Positions 1-8,945 of a stretch of DNA of 64,000 bases are shown piece after piece. The DNA comes from Vibrio sagamiensis NBRC 104589. Its GTDB lineage: Bacteria; Pseudomonadota; Gammaproteobacteria; Enterobacterales; Vibrionaceae. The notes below the pieces were generated by a model that did no database searches, was not told where the DNA came from, and saw only the letters and a program-made list of their open reading frames with translations. Positions within the stretch are counted from its first letter, which is position 1; each line of letters begins with the position of its first letter. The stretch is from the NCBI RefSeq assembly GCF_007990935.1, contig NZ_BJXJ01000010.1:1-64000 (forward strand), written 5' to 3'. Made by a program: the position numbers and the translations under genes.

Positions 1-553
1 GGCGTTGACGATCAAAATAGAGATCTGCCATTCGTGGAATACGAAGGAAAAGAATGGTAGCGGTTAAAGAAATTATAAACATAAATCCCAATATAATAAA
101 ATCTTCATAAAGCCATTCTTTCATACTTCCAGAGCCATAATTCATTATTGCGGTTGTATAATTTATTGGTGAACTCTTTCCATCTTCGCCAAGCAGAGCT
201 TCGAAATACAGGAGATGCTCTTCAACTAACTCACCTCTTTCCCTACTCTCCTGGTTTATTCTGGCCATGTCACGAGCAAATTCGATATTTTCTTCGCTTG
301 GCCACATAGAACTTCCGATAGAAAAAAATACACACCAAAATGCCAACACAAAAGGGGCAATATAAACAAATCTTGCAATATGCATAGGAGAAGATATTGC
401 TAATGTTTTGTCGTCCACTAAGCTAATTGAGCTTTTTGGATCATCATAGGCTCCCATAGTGAATGTTTTATTAAGCCAGTCTCTTAGCTCGATAAATTTT
501 ATGGCTTTACCATAAATACCCGATTTATTTCTTTTACTATTTTTTTCTGTCAT
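1..553 (-). CDS. Membrane protein, probable immunity partner of the T6SS effector (partial)
   Basis: This is the first 184 residues of a protein that runs off the left edge. The ATG overlaps the stop of the upstream effector gene in a TGATG arrangement, so the two are translationally coupled. Two hydrophobic segments are visible, at about residues 60-82 and 155-178, separated by a charged, Glu/Arg-rich stretch that would be periplasmic. I recognise no enzymatic motif. A membrane protein coded directly after a VasX-like pore-forming effector is the usual arrangement of a T6SS immunity gene (TsiV2 for VasX in V. cholerae). The immunity role is therefore inferred from position and topology, not from a family match. 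The C-terminus is not in the window. Confidence 0.6.
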   Translation of the reverse strand, partial: MTEKNSKRNKSGIYGKAIKFIELRDWLNKTFTMGAYDDPKSSISLVDDKTLAISSPMHIARFVYIAPFVLAFWCVFFSIGSSMWPSEENIEFARDMARINQESRERGELVEEHLLYFEALLGEDGKSSPINYTTAIMNYGSGSMKEWLYEDFIILGFMFIISLTATILFLRIPRMADLYFDRQR

Positions 554-3500
554 CAGATTAAGTTCTTATCTATCATGCCTATAATTGGTTTTTTCGCTAG
601 ACCATTTGACTCTAACATCCGCTTTGGTGTGATTACACCCGGTTGGAGCTGATAATACCAGTAAAGTTTCGAGTACACATTTAAAGTTACTTCTACGTTT
701 AGCTCTAACACTCCCTTGTTAAGAACCAGCCCTCCATTTTCATGTCGCGGGGCAGCATTCAATGCTCGCTGTAGTGCTTTTTTAAATTCCTCGGTTCCTT
801 CATCATCAAATTTTATTTTATTCATATCTTCAATATGAAGTTCCTGTACGTCTGTATATTCTCTTTGTATTGAACCACATATTTCAGAAACGTCCGTAAT
901 ATAACCAGGCAATTTAAATTGATAGCTTACCGTTTTTTTTCCACTCAAAAAATTACTAGAACTCTCAACTTCCACACTTGGCATACATAATAGATTATTA
1001 AACTCTTGCATTTCAATTTCAAATGCTTTTTGTAATGGGAAACTTTTTACCATACTACTTGACAATTCGAAACGCTTGATTAAATCTAATTTTCCTTCAT
1101 TTGATATATGCTTCCAAAACCCATAAACGTTGCTTTTCCCCCAGAAACAGTTGAACAGTAAATTTTCTATTTTATTTTTAGTAAATAACCATAACAACGT
1201 TCCACCTATCACAAGCAAGACAAAGCCAAAAATATTCAGTGCTCCGATAATGGCTGAAGATGTAGATATTATCCCACCAACCCCAGCGGCAGCAAAAGAT
1301 AAAGAAGATAATACCAATGTTCCATGCCCTATAGCCCCTCCTACATTCCCACTTTCCCAATCAAGGTATGCTTGCCTGGATTCCGTGAAAGCAACCGCTA
1401 AGTTTGCGGTTGCAATAAGACCGTTGGCTACTTTTGAAGAGAGAAACGTTGCAATTTTAAGTTGAGCGGATTTTGAAGCTGCAGGTAATATTTTTTGTAT
1501 TCCTGTCGCTCCCAACCTCGCACTGTTTAAGGAACGTTCGTAAACCTTCAGCGCCATACCACTTACTGCAGCGCTGTCTATCGTTATTGCAGTAAGTGCT
1601 GAAACTATCTGTAAATAATCATAATATCCGCCATGAGGATCAGCAAGTGGGTCTGATGATTTAAACCGCTCATCAGATAAAAAGCCAAGTAATGTTGTCG
1701 CATTGATATACCACGACCAACCTGCTCCGACCGCTGAAACTAAGAATGATGCCGCGTTCCCCCCAGCACTTGATGTGCTCTTACCATCGGCGCCATGATG
1801 TTCTACTTCAGGAACCTCTAAACTTGGACCATTTCCATTTGCCTTATCTATTTTATTTTTATGAGCCAAGAGCTTCTTAGCCCAATCAAGATTAGGATCT
1901 TCCCAATTATATCGAGGGGATTTACCTCCAGGATTGATGAACTCCCCAAGTATTAATGATAGTTCTGACATTTGCACACTGACGGTTTTTCCTGTGAGGC
2001 TAAAACCAAAAATACGTTTGGAGAATATCGGTAATAATGACTTAACAATTTTTTCTATCGATGAGCCAGTCAGTTTAGTATGAAATGTCTCGGATACTCC
2101 TGGGCCATAAATATTTACTGCCGCTGCATGATTATAGAGATTTTTAAATATTTCCAGTAATCTTTTTGTTGCCTCTCCCCAGTCTGTTGCAACACCATTC
2201 TGACATTGAGTAAGTATTCTCTGAACATAATCTAATGGTAATCCATAACTGTTTTCTGAATCTTTGATTAGATCATCGTCAGTTTCATAAGCTTGATTCA
2301 TCATATCTGCTAATAAATCTTGCCCTTCTACTGAAGATCCCACTCCTTCAAAAATTGCAGTAACCACACTGGCGACTTCTTCTACCTCTTTTACCGGATC
2401 CTTTGGTTTATCTGACTTAATATCGAAAAATGTCTTAAAATAAGTATCTAACGAACCAATAGAATTGACAAAACCCTGGTCATCCCCTTGCCGGTAAGCA
2501 AAAGCACGATACACGTTAAGTATGGCAATACGCCGTTCTTTGAAATAAGCTTTAATATTATCGGTTTCTTTGTTAAATTTCTTCAGCTCCTCTATATGCA
2601 GGTTTTCTAGAGCGGCTTCTTTTATCTCCTCCGGCGCTTTTTCACTTAGAAATGCCTGATTAAGAATTTGTGCAATTCCTCTCGGGTATCGTTTTTGTAC
2701 TTTATCTTGCTCTTCCCAGACCGTTAACTGAGTAAGTGCAAATGCGAGGTCCGCTTGTCGTCCAATAGGGTCAAATAGTGCAACTAAGATGCCGCCTTTA
2801 TTTTCACTATTACCTTTGTACATGTTCTCAATGATCCCTTCGGGGGAAAGGTGATAACTGAGATCAGCAGTAAGATAATCAAACCCATATTCTTCAGCCT
2901 GACTATCTTCTAATCCAAGCCACTTTTTATCGTTCATTCGATAGTCTTCGACCAGCTTGGTTAGATTTTCTGGTGTCGCTTCTATGCTGTAATCGGTTTC
3001 AGACTCGGTGACATCAATCTGCTGCATAGTCTTTTCCCGCAGCTCTTTATTCTTATCATCATTGATGCTGTCAATCAGCTCGACAGTCCACTCATGTGCA
3101 GAATAAGCGATAGACACTTTCTTAGCCTTGGTGCTCACAAATGGACATGGGTAAAATGTTTTGCCTGAAGAGGTGTCTAGGGTCAGCCCTCCACTTGCAT
3201 TTATTTTGTTGGTGAAAATGTATTTTTCGAACTTTTCAAGAACACCATTTGGTAGTGCTATTTGCGAATATTTAAAGATATGGAATGGCTTTACTTTCCC
3301 TTCTCGCTCTTCTTTAATGTATATCCAGCCTTCTCTTAATAATCTGAATAGGTAACCACCAGTCTCCTGAATATTTTGCTTCTCCTTCATTTCAGGTAAA
3401 GTTAGCGGGTTTTGGGCTTCTATTATCTCATCAAAGACATTCGCATACCCATAACGAACAGGATAAATAGGAATGGCATTTTTAATCACACCGGGAATTT

Positions 3501-4923
3501 CTTCAAGGTAAGGCTCCACCGTTTTTATGGTGTTTGGCGCGTTAACCGTTGAAGTCACGGTTTTACTTTCCGTAGAAACCGGGCTCTCTTCTTGAGTTAC
3601 TTTGACATTCTCAATATTTTCAAGAATTTTTTTAGCCTTGGCTTCCAACTTTGCAAAAGCGTTGGAAATCTGTTCTGTTTTCGCTTTTGAATAGGCGTCG
3701 AGTTTATTGAGGTGCTCGGACAAGACTTCTTCTAAAGATTCATATTCCTTACTTGCTTCATCATGAAGATAGGTTAAGCGGCCTCGAACTTTTTTGTCTA
3801 AGGATTCAAGTTCCTTTTGCATCGTTTTTTTGGCTGCTTCCCAGTTATATTTTTCAAGAAAGCTTTGCGGATTACCCTCTCCGAGTCCACGAATGTAACC
3901 CAACATACTATCCGATGTTTCACGAGGGTCTAAGCACAAAATAGTAGAAAGTATGTCGCCCTCTTCAAGAGCATGAGGCATGGTTTTAGCTAATAGAGAC
4001 TCAGTAGTATGAGGGAGCGGTTGGCGAAGGTGACACAACGAAGAAGCACATACTTTGTCAAAATCATATTTACTGGAGGCATCAAAATGCGAGAAATGCA
4101 TTTTTATCTCTGTTTCCATGACATCATGGAAAAACTTATCCTCATTCAAATTTGGCCCCATGCAACCCCATGCTGTACCAAAAGATTCGACACGAGTCGG
4201 TTGCCAGAATCCACGCTGGCCTTTTGTTGCTAATTCAAAAAAATCTTCATCTGACACTGATTCTTGATAATGAGGATTATCTCGGCGAAGGGGTTTGAGT
4301 ACCAAGTCATCTTGACTTTCTTGTGCGACCAACTTTACTTTGTCCGGCTTAAGCCCTGTCACAATAGCTTTGCCTTGACCATCAAGAGTACCAGAGCCAA
4401 CAACAGCACCCGCTTCGTTAATCAGCTCAAAAGGAGCATTCGTTAAACGTTTGCCGTTGGGATAACGAATACAGACCTCTAAATCGTGTGTTTCTTCTAC
4501 ATCTTCTTCCACACTCACTGACGGGTTTTCCACACCAAAACACATGGTATTGGCCTTATTCATTGTCATTTGGTCTGTTTGGCGTGCCACGCCTTTGCCT
4601 TCAAACAAAACAGTAGAGGAAGCTGAAATAAATTTTGCTTCTGCTTCAATGGTACCTGAAGAAACCCCTTTTTTATCGCCTCCCGCATCCCCCGTACTTT
4701 TTGAAAAGGTACTGTCTTTTAACGCAATACTGTTACCACCATCTGCGGTAACCGTCGTTGTCCCGCCCGCTAAATCCGATGATTTGGCGTTATTACCATA
4801 GGGAATAGGCACAACAGGCTTACCAACTTTGGTTAAGCACACATCAGGGACCGACGCGTTCGCCTCTCCCCCAGAATCTTTATGTACAATACTTAATCCA
4901 TTTGCTGCAATCGTTACGGCCAT
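553..4923 (-). CDS. T6SS effector: PAAR-like (DUF4150) tip fused to VasX-like toxin body
   Basis: A 1456-residue protein. Residues 1-130 look like a DUF4150/PAAR-like domain, the spike that caps VgrG. Residues about 130-205 look like a small beta-sandwich repeat (NGKRLTNAPFELINEAG). Residues about 355-445 form a charged coiled coil. Residues about 480-720 match the VasX N-terminal region (IYPVRYGYANVFDEII, the block LFDPIGRQADLA). Several hydrophobic segments follow near 1060-1085, 1115-1140 and 1195-1265 (including FGFVLLVIGGTLLWLF), as in membrane-inserting VasX effectors. The start has GAGG six bases upstream. The gene follows a DUF6484-like gene and precedes a coupled membrane protein, so it sits as the cargo gene of a T6SS module. 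Membrane permeabilisation is inferred from VasX homology. No catalytic motif was seen. Confidence 0.8.
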   Translation of the reverse strand: MAVTIAANGLSIVHKDSGGEANASVPDVCLTKVGKPVVPIPYGNNAKSSDLAGGTTTVTADGGNSIALKDSTFSKSTGDAGGDKKGVSSGTIEAEAKFISASSTVLFEGKGVARQTDQMTMNKANTMCFGVENPSVSVEEDVEETHDLEVCIRYPNGKRLTNAPFELINEAGAVVGSGTLDGQGKAIVTGLKPDKVKLVAQESQDDLVLKPLRRDNPHYQESVSDEDFFELATKGQRGFWQPTRVESFGTAWGCMGPNLNEDKFFHDVMETEIKMHFSHFDASSKYDFDKVCASSLCHLRQPLPHTTESLLAKTMPHALEEGDILSTILCLDPRETSDSMLGYIRGLGEGNPQSFLEKYNWEAAKKTMQKELESLDKKVRGRLTYLHDEASKEYESLEEVLSEHLNKLDAYSKAKTEQISNAFAKLEAKAKKILENIENVKVTQEESPVSTESKTVTSTVNAPNTIKTVEPYLEEIPGVIKNAIPIYPVRYGYANVFDEIIEAQNPLTLPEMKEKQNIQETGGYLFRLLREGWIYIKEEREGKVKPFHIFKYSQIALPNGVLEKFEKYIFTNKINASGGLTLDTSSGKTFYPCPFVSTKAKKVSIAYSAHEWTVELIDSINDDKNKELREKTMQQIDVTESETDYSIEATPENLTKLVEDYRMNDKKWLGLEDSQAEEYGFDYLTADLSYHLSPEGIIENMYKGNSENKGGILVALFDPIGRQADLAFALTQLTVWEEQDKVQKRYPRGIAQILNQAFLSEKAPEEIKEAALENLHIEELKKFNKETDNIKAYFKERRIAILNVYRAFAYRQGDDQGFVNSIGSLDTYFKTFFDIKSDKPKDPVKEVEEVASVVTAIFEGVGSSVEGQDLLADMMNQAYETDDDLIKDSENSYGLPLDYVQRILTQCQNGVATDWGEATKRLLEIFKNLYNHAAAVNIYGPGVSETFHTKLTGSSIEKIVKSLLPIFSKRIFGFSLTGKTVSVQMSELSLILGEFINPGGKSPRYNWEDPNLDWAKKLLAHKNKIDKANGNGPSLEVPEVEHHGADGKSTSSAGGNAASFLVSAVGAGWSWYINATTLLGFLSDERFKSSDPLADPHGGYYDYLQIVSALTAITIDSAAVSGMALKVYERSLNSARLGATGIQKILPAASKSAQLKIATFLSSKVANGLIATANLAVAFTESRQAYLDWESGNVGGAIGHGTLVLSSLSFAAAGVGGIISTSSAIIGALNIFGFVLLVIGGTLLWLFTKNKIENLLFNCFWGKSNVYGFWKHISNEGKLDLIKRFELSSSMVKSFPLQKAFEIEMQEFNNLLCMPSVEVESSSNFLSGKKTVSYQFKLPGYITDVSEICGSIQREYTDVQELHIEDMNKIKFDDEGTEEFKKALQRALNAAPRHENGGLVLNKGVLELNVEVTLNVYSKLYWYYQLQPGVITPKRMLESNGLAKKPIIGMIDKNLI

Positions 4924-4942
4924 GCCTATCCTCTCTTTTTAA

Positions 4943-5398
4943 TTAATTTAAATTGATTTTCTTGGCTTGAATCTTTTGAGTTCTTTCAGCTGTGCTGTTT
5001 ATGTGTTTTGCTTCTGTTTTTATGGTGCCACTTCTGGCCGTCATCGTGATTTGGGCATCTCCTGAACGTAATGTCAGTTCCTCATCACCTTCAATACGCA
5101 TCCGCTCTGCACGAAAGACGATTTGTTCTTGATTTAAAAGGGAAGTGTAAATATCTAGGATGGTAGGGAGGCTGATATCACCGCCAAAGAAATCAACGCG
5201 ACAGTCAAGTTTATTATCGATGGCTAGCTCTATGTCCGATTTAGAGAACGCTCGTCCTAAAGTGCCCCATATTGGTTCACCAAAAGGGTTAGATTCAAAG
5301 TCAATTTTAACTCGGGTTAAGTCTGGGTGAATTTCACTGATCCATCCTATTCGAGAATTAACTTCTATTGTAAGATCGCTGTTATTTGACATCGCCAT
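4943..5398 (-). CDS. DUF6484-like T6SS-associated protein
   Basis: A 151-residue protein directly upstream of the PAAR-like effector on the same strand, with a 19-base gap. The start MAMSNNSD is chosen because AGGA lies five bases before it; an in-frame ATG 45 bases further upstream lacks a ribosome site. The N-terminal half (IGWISEIHPDLTRVKIDFESNP..GTLGR) resembles the DUF6484 beta-barrel found in T6SS gene clusters. The C-terminal half has a gp5/VgrG-like repeating pattern (LTLRSGDAQITMTARSGTI) that could form a beta-helix. It probably helps load the effector onto the VgrG spike. That role is inferred from gene order. The family assignment is from memory of the pattern and is moderately secure. 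Confidence 0.6.
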   Translation of the reverse strand: MAMSNNSDLTIEVNSRIGWISEIHPDLTRVKIDFESNPFGEPIWGTLGRAFSKSDIELAIDNKLDCRVDFFGGDISLPTILDIYTSLLNQEQIVFRAERMRIEGDEELTLRSGDAQITMTARSGTIKTEAKHINSTAERTQKIQAKKINLN

Positions 5399-5707
5399 GC
5401 CGTTCCTGTTTAACTGATGCTTAACAAGACATGGTAACATCATAATTTTAAACGACTTAATTAAGAAAAGAAGACACTCTGCCTAAATAAACCAGTGTAT
5501 AAGAATTAACAGTTATTCCAGTTGTTAGGTAGTGGTAGTGATAGTGACGAAATAGGCAGTTATTTCGGTTCAGGTACAATTTTGTAAAATAGACTAAAAA
5601 TATGAGATGAGTCACAAATTACTCATAATAGGTAATCTGCTTTTTAGGGTTTTATTATTCGCTTAAAGATTGGCTTCTCAAGTTAGTTTTACTAAGTCAA
5701 AATAGAA

Positions 5708-6059
5708 TTATTTAAATGTGAATGAGTTAAAGCCAAGCAGTTCTGCTGCTCGCTTTCTAGACTGAAACTTTAGTTTAAATTCTTTACTCAATGCTTTTGA
5801 ATAGGGTTTGATCTCCATGAAACTGTGGCAACCATCATCATATACAACAAAGAAATCAGGGGTGTAAGGCAGCTGCTTTCCATCAAAGTCATAGAAAAAG
5901 CCTCTAGGCTGCGATTCAAAACTCACCACATTAGGGTCGAACTCAAAGTGATAACAACAGTCTCTTTCAAGGCTTCCTTCACACATAATCGAGCCTTGGT
6001 TCTTTGCACTAGCAAACTTAAAGATATTTTTGTTCGGCGAGGGTTTTAAAAGGACACTT
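5708..6059 (-). pseudogene. tnsA: Decayed Tn7-like transposase subunit TnsA (frameshifted remnant)
   Basis: The 92 codons from the ATG at 5986 match the N-terminal endonuclease domain of Tn7-like TnsA. They include SLERDCCYHFEFDP and a PD-(D/E)xK-type core, TPDF with D44 followed by EIK with E58 and K60. The open frame just upstream, from 6059, reads SPNKNIFKFASAK in a different phase, which fits the usual start of this family. A one-base shift near 6000 therefore separates the two parts. Downstream of the stop at 5708 the translation continues with further stops, consistent with decay of the rest of the protein. TnsA cuts the 5' ends of the transposon. No tnsB, tnsC or target selector is present, so the element is dead here. 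Confidence 0.65.
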
Positions 6060-6092
6060 TATGGTTTTTTTGGACACTTTATGGTTTCAGCG
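6053..6092. repeat. Two tandem 20-bp repeats beside tnsA, candidate transposon end
   Basis: GGACACTTTATGGTTT occurs at 6053 and again at 6073, a 20-base period with 16 identical leading bases. On the other strand each reads AAACCATAAAGTGTCC. In Tn7-like elements tandem TnsB-binding sites of about 20 bp lie at the end next to tnsA, and CCATAAA-containing sites are known from Vibrio Tn7-like (CAST) ends. A TGT lies at the possible outer tip near 6115-6117. The role is inferred from position and period. Confidence 0.5.
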
Positions 6093-6121
6093 ACAAGAAA
6101 AATTAACCTTCCTGCACAGTA

Positions 6122-6910
6122 CTAAAGCAAGCGATTCTTGTATTGTTCAGGTGTCATTCCTGAGTATTTTTTAAACATAGCAATATATGGGCTTGCTTGG
6201 TTATAGCCTAACGTTAACGCTACCTCTTTGACTGGTCGACCTTTACGTAATAGTTCCATGGAATATAAATAGCGTACTCGCAAACGCCACTCTGTAAAGC
6301 TCATTCCGAGTTCGCTTTGGCAATGTCGTGCAAGGGTTCGCTCAGTGGTGTGCACCTTTTCTGCCCACACCGCCAGACTGATATCATCAGTAGGCGATTC
6401 CTCGACGGCTTTTAGAATCGGTTTAAGGTACTTATTGTCTGTTGTCGGCAAAAAGTGATGTTCAACATCTTGAGTGGCCAGTTGATCGAGCAAAACTTGT
6501 ACCAAGCGTTTATCTTCTGGGTTGGCAGCAATGTTTATGCCGCGTTGACGAAAGTCTTCTACGATAGCAGACACAATCGGGGTAACTTTGATCAAACTGG
6601 TCTGGTTGGGGAAAGACTCTGTCAACTTAGGGGCAATATTAAGTGAACAATATTCAAGAGGCTTACGATTATAACTGGTATGCCGAACCCCAGCTGGCAC
6701 CCAAATAGCCAAATGAGGTGGCGCCAAAAATCGTGTATCTTCAGCTTCCATCTCCAAAATTCCACCACTGATTAATTGCAATTGCCCCCATTTATGGCTG
6801 TGGATACGCGTTTCTGTATTCGATAGGAAGGCCTCAAAATTCATAAATACATCCGATGGAGCCTGCTCGATCGATAAAGAGGGATGAAGATTCCGCCGAT
6901 TCTTTTTCAA
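6122..6910 (-). CDS. AraC family transcriptional regulator
   Basis: A 262-residue regulator. Residues about 25-115 form a cupin-like sensor domain (HSHKWGQLQLISGG, LAIWVPAGVRHTSYN). Residues about 165-262 carry the two helix-turn-helix motifs of AraC/XylS proteins, with LAVWAEKVHTTERTLARH and the C-terminal signature VKEVALTLGYNQASPYIAMFKK. The start is a TTG at 6910, supported by AGGAAG six bases upstream; no ATG is available before residue 24. The gene diverges from a DMT exporter gene with 75 bases between them, so it probably controls that exporter, perhaps in response to the exported compound. The ligand is unknown. Confidence 0.85.
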   Translation of the reverse strand: MKKNRRNLHPSLSIEQAPSDVFMNFEAFLSNTETRIHSHKWGQLQLISGGILEMEAEDTRFLAPPHLAIWVPAGVRHTSYNRKPLEYCSLNIAPKLTESFPNQTSLIKVTPIVSAIVEDFRQRGINIAANPEDKRLVQVLLDQLATQDVEHHFLPTTDNKYLKPILKAVEESPTDDISLAVWAEKVHTTERTLARHCQSELGMSFTEWRLRVRYLYSMELLRKGRPVKEVALTLGYNQASPYIAMFKKYSGMTPEQYKNRLL

Positions 6911-6985
6911 ACTTGTCTTCCTATCACTTACTATGTCTTATTATAGATACTTATAATTATAAAGACCTGACAGACTATCGTCACT

Positions 6986-7903
6986 ATGATTCTTTGTGAG
7001 ATTGCTGTGGTCTATTTACTTCCGTTGTTTACCGTTATTATCTGGGGTGGAAATGCCATCATAAATAAAATGGCCGCAGAAGCAATTGAGCCAAGTGCGA
7101 TGAGTTTTTATCGCTGGTTTGTTGCCATGCTTATACTAACCCCTTTCTGTCTACCTCGTGTCATCAAAGAATATAATGCTATTCGCCCCTATCTCGCAAA
7201 ATTAGCTTTCCTTGCTTTGTTAGGAATGGTGCTTAATCAATCTTTGGGTTATTACGCCGGGCTGACGACAACTGCTTCTAATATGGTACTCATTATATCT
7301 CTTGTTCCATTACTTAGCGTATTTCTCAGTCTACCTTTGCTAGGCAAATCGATTTCCGCACTCAGTGTAACAGGAGGCATTATCTCTTTATTAGGCTTGG
7401 CGTTTATGCTTGGTCAGGGGAATATCACTTATTTTGTGCATCAAAATATGGTTCAAGGTGATACTTTGATGTTATTTGCTGCACTAAGTTATGCGTTGTA
7501 TTGTGTGTTACTTAAACGCTGGAAAATGCCATTTGGCAGTATGATCCTCGTCTACATGCAAGGTGGATTTACGCTGGTGATGCTTTTGCCACTTTGGCTA
7601 ACCAGTGATGAGCTACTTCCAAGCCAGAATGCTCTCCCACTTATTGCTTATGCTGGTATCGCAGCCTCTATTTTTGCTCCTTTAATGTGGATCAAATCAA
7701 TCAATTTGATCGGAGCTGATTCTAGTGCCATGTTCATGAATCTCATGCCTGTGATTTCAATAACACTCGCAGCAACGATTCTAGGTGAAAAAGTACACAC
7801 CTATCATCTCATCGGTGGACTATTGGTCATCGCGGGAGTTTTACTCGCACAAGTCAAAACCGATAAAAAATCCCCCATGGTCAAAGTCGCTTCAGCCCCT
7901 TAG
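6986..7903 (+). CDS. DMT superfamily (EamA) transporter
   Basis: A 305-residue, very hydrophobic protein with about ten membrane segments arranged as two EamA repeats. The first begins LLPLFTVIIWGGNAIINKMA and the second near LMLFAALSYALYCVLLKRWK. These are inner-membrane drug/metabolite exporters, usually for amino acids, nucleosides or toxic metabolites. The substrate cannot be read from sequence. The gene is divergent from an AraC regulator, a common arrangement for EamA exporters. The ATG used here has no clear ribosome site, so translation might begin a few codons later. Confidence 0.85.
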   Translation: MILCEIAVVYLLPLFTVIIWGGNAIINKMAAEAIEPSAMSFYRWFVAMLILTPFCLPRVIKEYNAIRPYLAKLAFLALLGMVLNQSLGYYAGLTTTASNMVLIISLVPLLSVFLSLPLLGKSISALSVTGGIISLLGLAFMLGQGNITYFVHQNMVQGDTLMLFAALSYALYCVLLKRWKMPFGSMILVYMQGGFTLVMLLPLWLTSDELLPSQNALPLIAYAGIAASIFAPLMWIKSINLIGADSSAMFMNLMPVISITLAATILGEKVHTYHLIGGLLVIAGVLLAQVKTDKKSPMVKVASAP

Positions 7904-8189
7904 TGACTTTTAATGAATGATTGAGGGAATCATCATACCTAAGCCACCAGCTATAGATAAATGAACTCCCTCTCCATGATAAAAAGAGAACGATGCCAAG
8001 TTGTCATCAATCTTTCACGATAGTTTGCTTAAATCGAACTATGATTTTCTGGTGTTGCCCACTTATTCTTGATCGAGTGTCAATTTTTAAGCAAATTCTG
8101 AAGAAGACATCGTTCTGAATCAAGCATCTTGAAATCACTTGGATGCAGTTTTGGAATAACCGGGTGTTGAAAATAGCAAAGGTCCCGCA
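7904..8189. repeat. Intergenic stretch with a half copy of the local palindromic repeat
   Basis: No gene is visible. Positions 8111-8145 read CTGAATCAAGCATCTTGA and flanking bases nearly identical to the right end of the 268-bp element at 15790-16057, differing at only a few positions. It looks like a solo, decayed end of the same repeat family. The matching left end is not seen nearby. Confidence 0.55.
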
Positions 8190-8429
8190 GTGAAAGAAAC
8201 CACTCTTAATGAAAATACGCTCATGGATTTACAATCCGTGGAATACCAATGGGTACGCGCCATGTACGCAGAAGGCTATGACAACCATGAAATGAATCAT
8301 TACATCCAAGCTTGCTTTGGTGGTGATTCCACTTTTGCTGAACTTTTTCGACGTGTCGCGCTTCAGCAGGAAAGTCTATATACTCTTTTACAATACCTTG
8401 GCTGCGCCCCTTCAAGCAGAGAGTTCTAG
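8190..8429 (+). CDS. Small hypothetical protein
   Basis: A 79-residue acidic protein (MDLQSVEYQWVRAMYAEGYDNHEMNHYIQACF..., key pieces EGYDNHEMN and FAELFRRVALQQESLYTLL). The start used is a GTG with AAAGG eight bases upstream; an ATG eleven codons later is the alternative. No domain, signal peptide or membrane segment is recognised. It stands alone between an exporter gene and a SpoIIAA-like gene. The ORF antisense to it has no better features. It may be a real Vibrio-specific small protein, but the evidence is only the open frame and the plausible ribosome site. Confidence 0.45.
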   Translation: MKETTLNENTLMDLQSVEYQWVRAMYAEGYDNHEMNHYIQACFGGDSTFAELFRRVALQQESLYTLLQYLGCAPSSREF

Positions 8430-8555
8430 TTATTTTTTTGACGTAAGACACTAAATCTTAATTTATTAATTTTAAATTTGCTTACATGTTCTCATGTTCC
8501 TCTGATTTTATCTTCTAAGCTCTACATCTAGAATCACAACCCTAGGGAGATTAAT

Positions 8556-8945
8556 ATGAAAAGTCACGGCATAACATTTGGAATTGAGCGAATAGATTCA
8601 CAAATAGTTTTAGTTTTTAAAGCGAAAGGCAAATTAACCCATCAGGATTACGAAATAATTAGCCCAATTCTCGAAGCCAGTTTAAAAGGGATTCACTCTA
8701 ATAACATCAGAATGCTGGCTGACATCACTGAGCTTGAAGGATGGGAACCAAGAGCCGCATGGGACGATTTTAGATTAGGCATGAAAACAGATTTCAAAGT
8801 ACATCGTCTAGCCATTTATGGTCATAAGCACTGGCAAGAGTTAGCCGCAACAGTGAGTGGTTGGTTTATATCAGGGGACGCTCAATCTTTTCATGATTAT
8901 CATGCTGCTATGGAATGGCTAGCAATTCGCTCTAACCTCGATTAG
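8556..8945 (+). CDS. SpoIIAA-like (STAS/SEC14-type) protein
   Basis: A 129-residue soluble protein of the SpoIIAA-like family (DUF3478, PF11964). The recognisable pieces are GKLTHQDYEIISPILEASL, the strand IRMLADITELEGWEPRAAWDDF, and KVHRLAIYGHKHWQELAATVSGWF. Family members of about 120-130 residues have an SEC14/STAS-like fold and may bind a lipid or hydrophobic ligand, but no firm function is known. A strong GGGAG ribosome site lies before the ATG. The gene is monocistronic, with long gaps on both sides. Confidence 0.8.
   Translation: MKSHGITFGIERIDSQIVLVFKAKGKLTHQDYEIISPILEASLKGIHSNNIRMLADITELEGWEPRAAWDDFRLGMKTDFKVHRLAIYGHKHWQELAATVSGWFISGDAQSFHDYHAAMEWLAIRSNLD

Noticed and set aside
5444..5707. 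Possible promoter or immunity gene between the DUF6484-like gene and tnsA
   Set aside because: No open frame or motif was found; on the minus strand the sequence contains the decayed downstream part of tnsA.
8221..8451. 76-codon minus-strand open frame opposite the small 8190 gene
   Set aside because: It is the antisense of a plus-strand frame that has a better ribosome site and composition; no signal peptide or motif.
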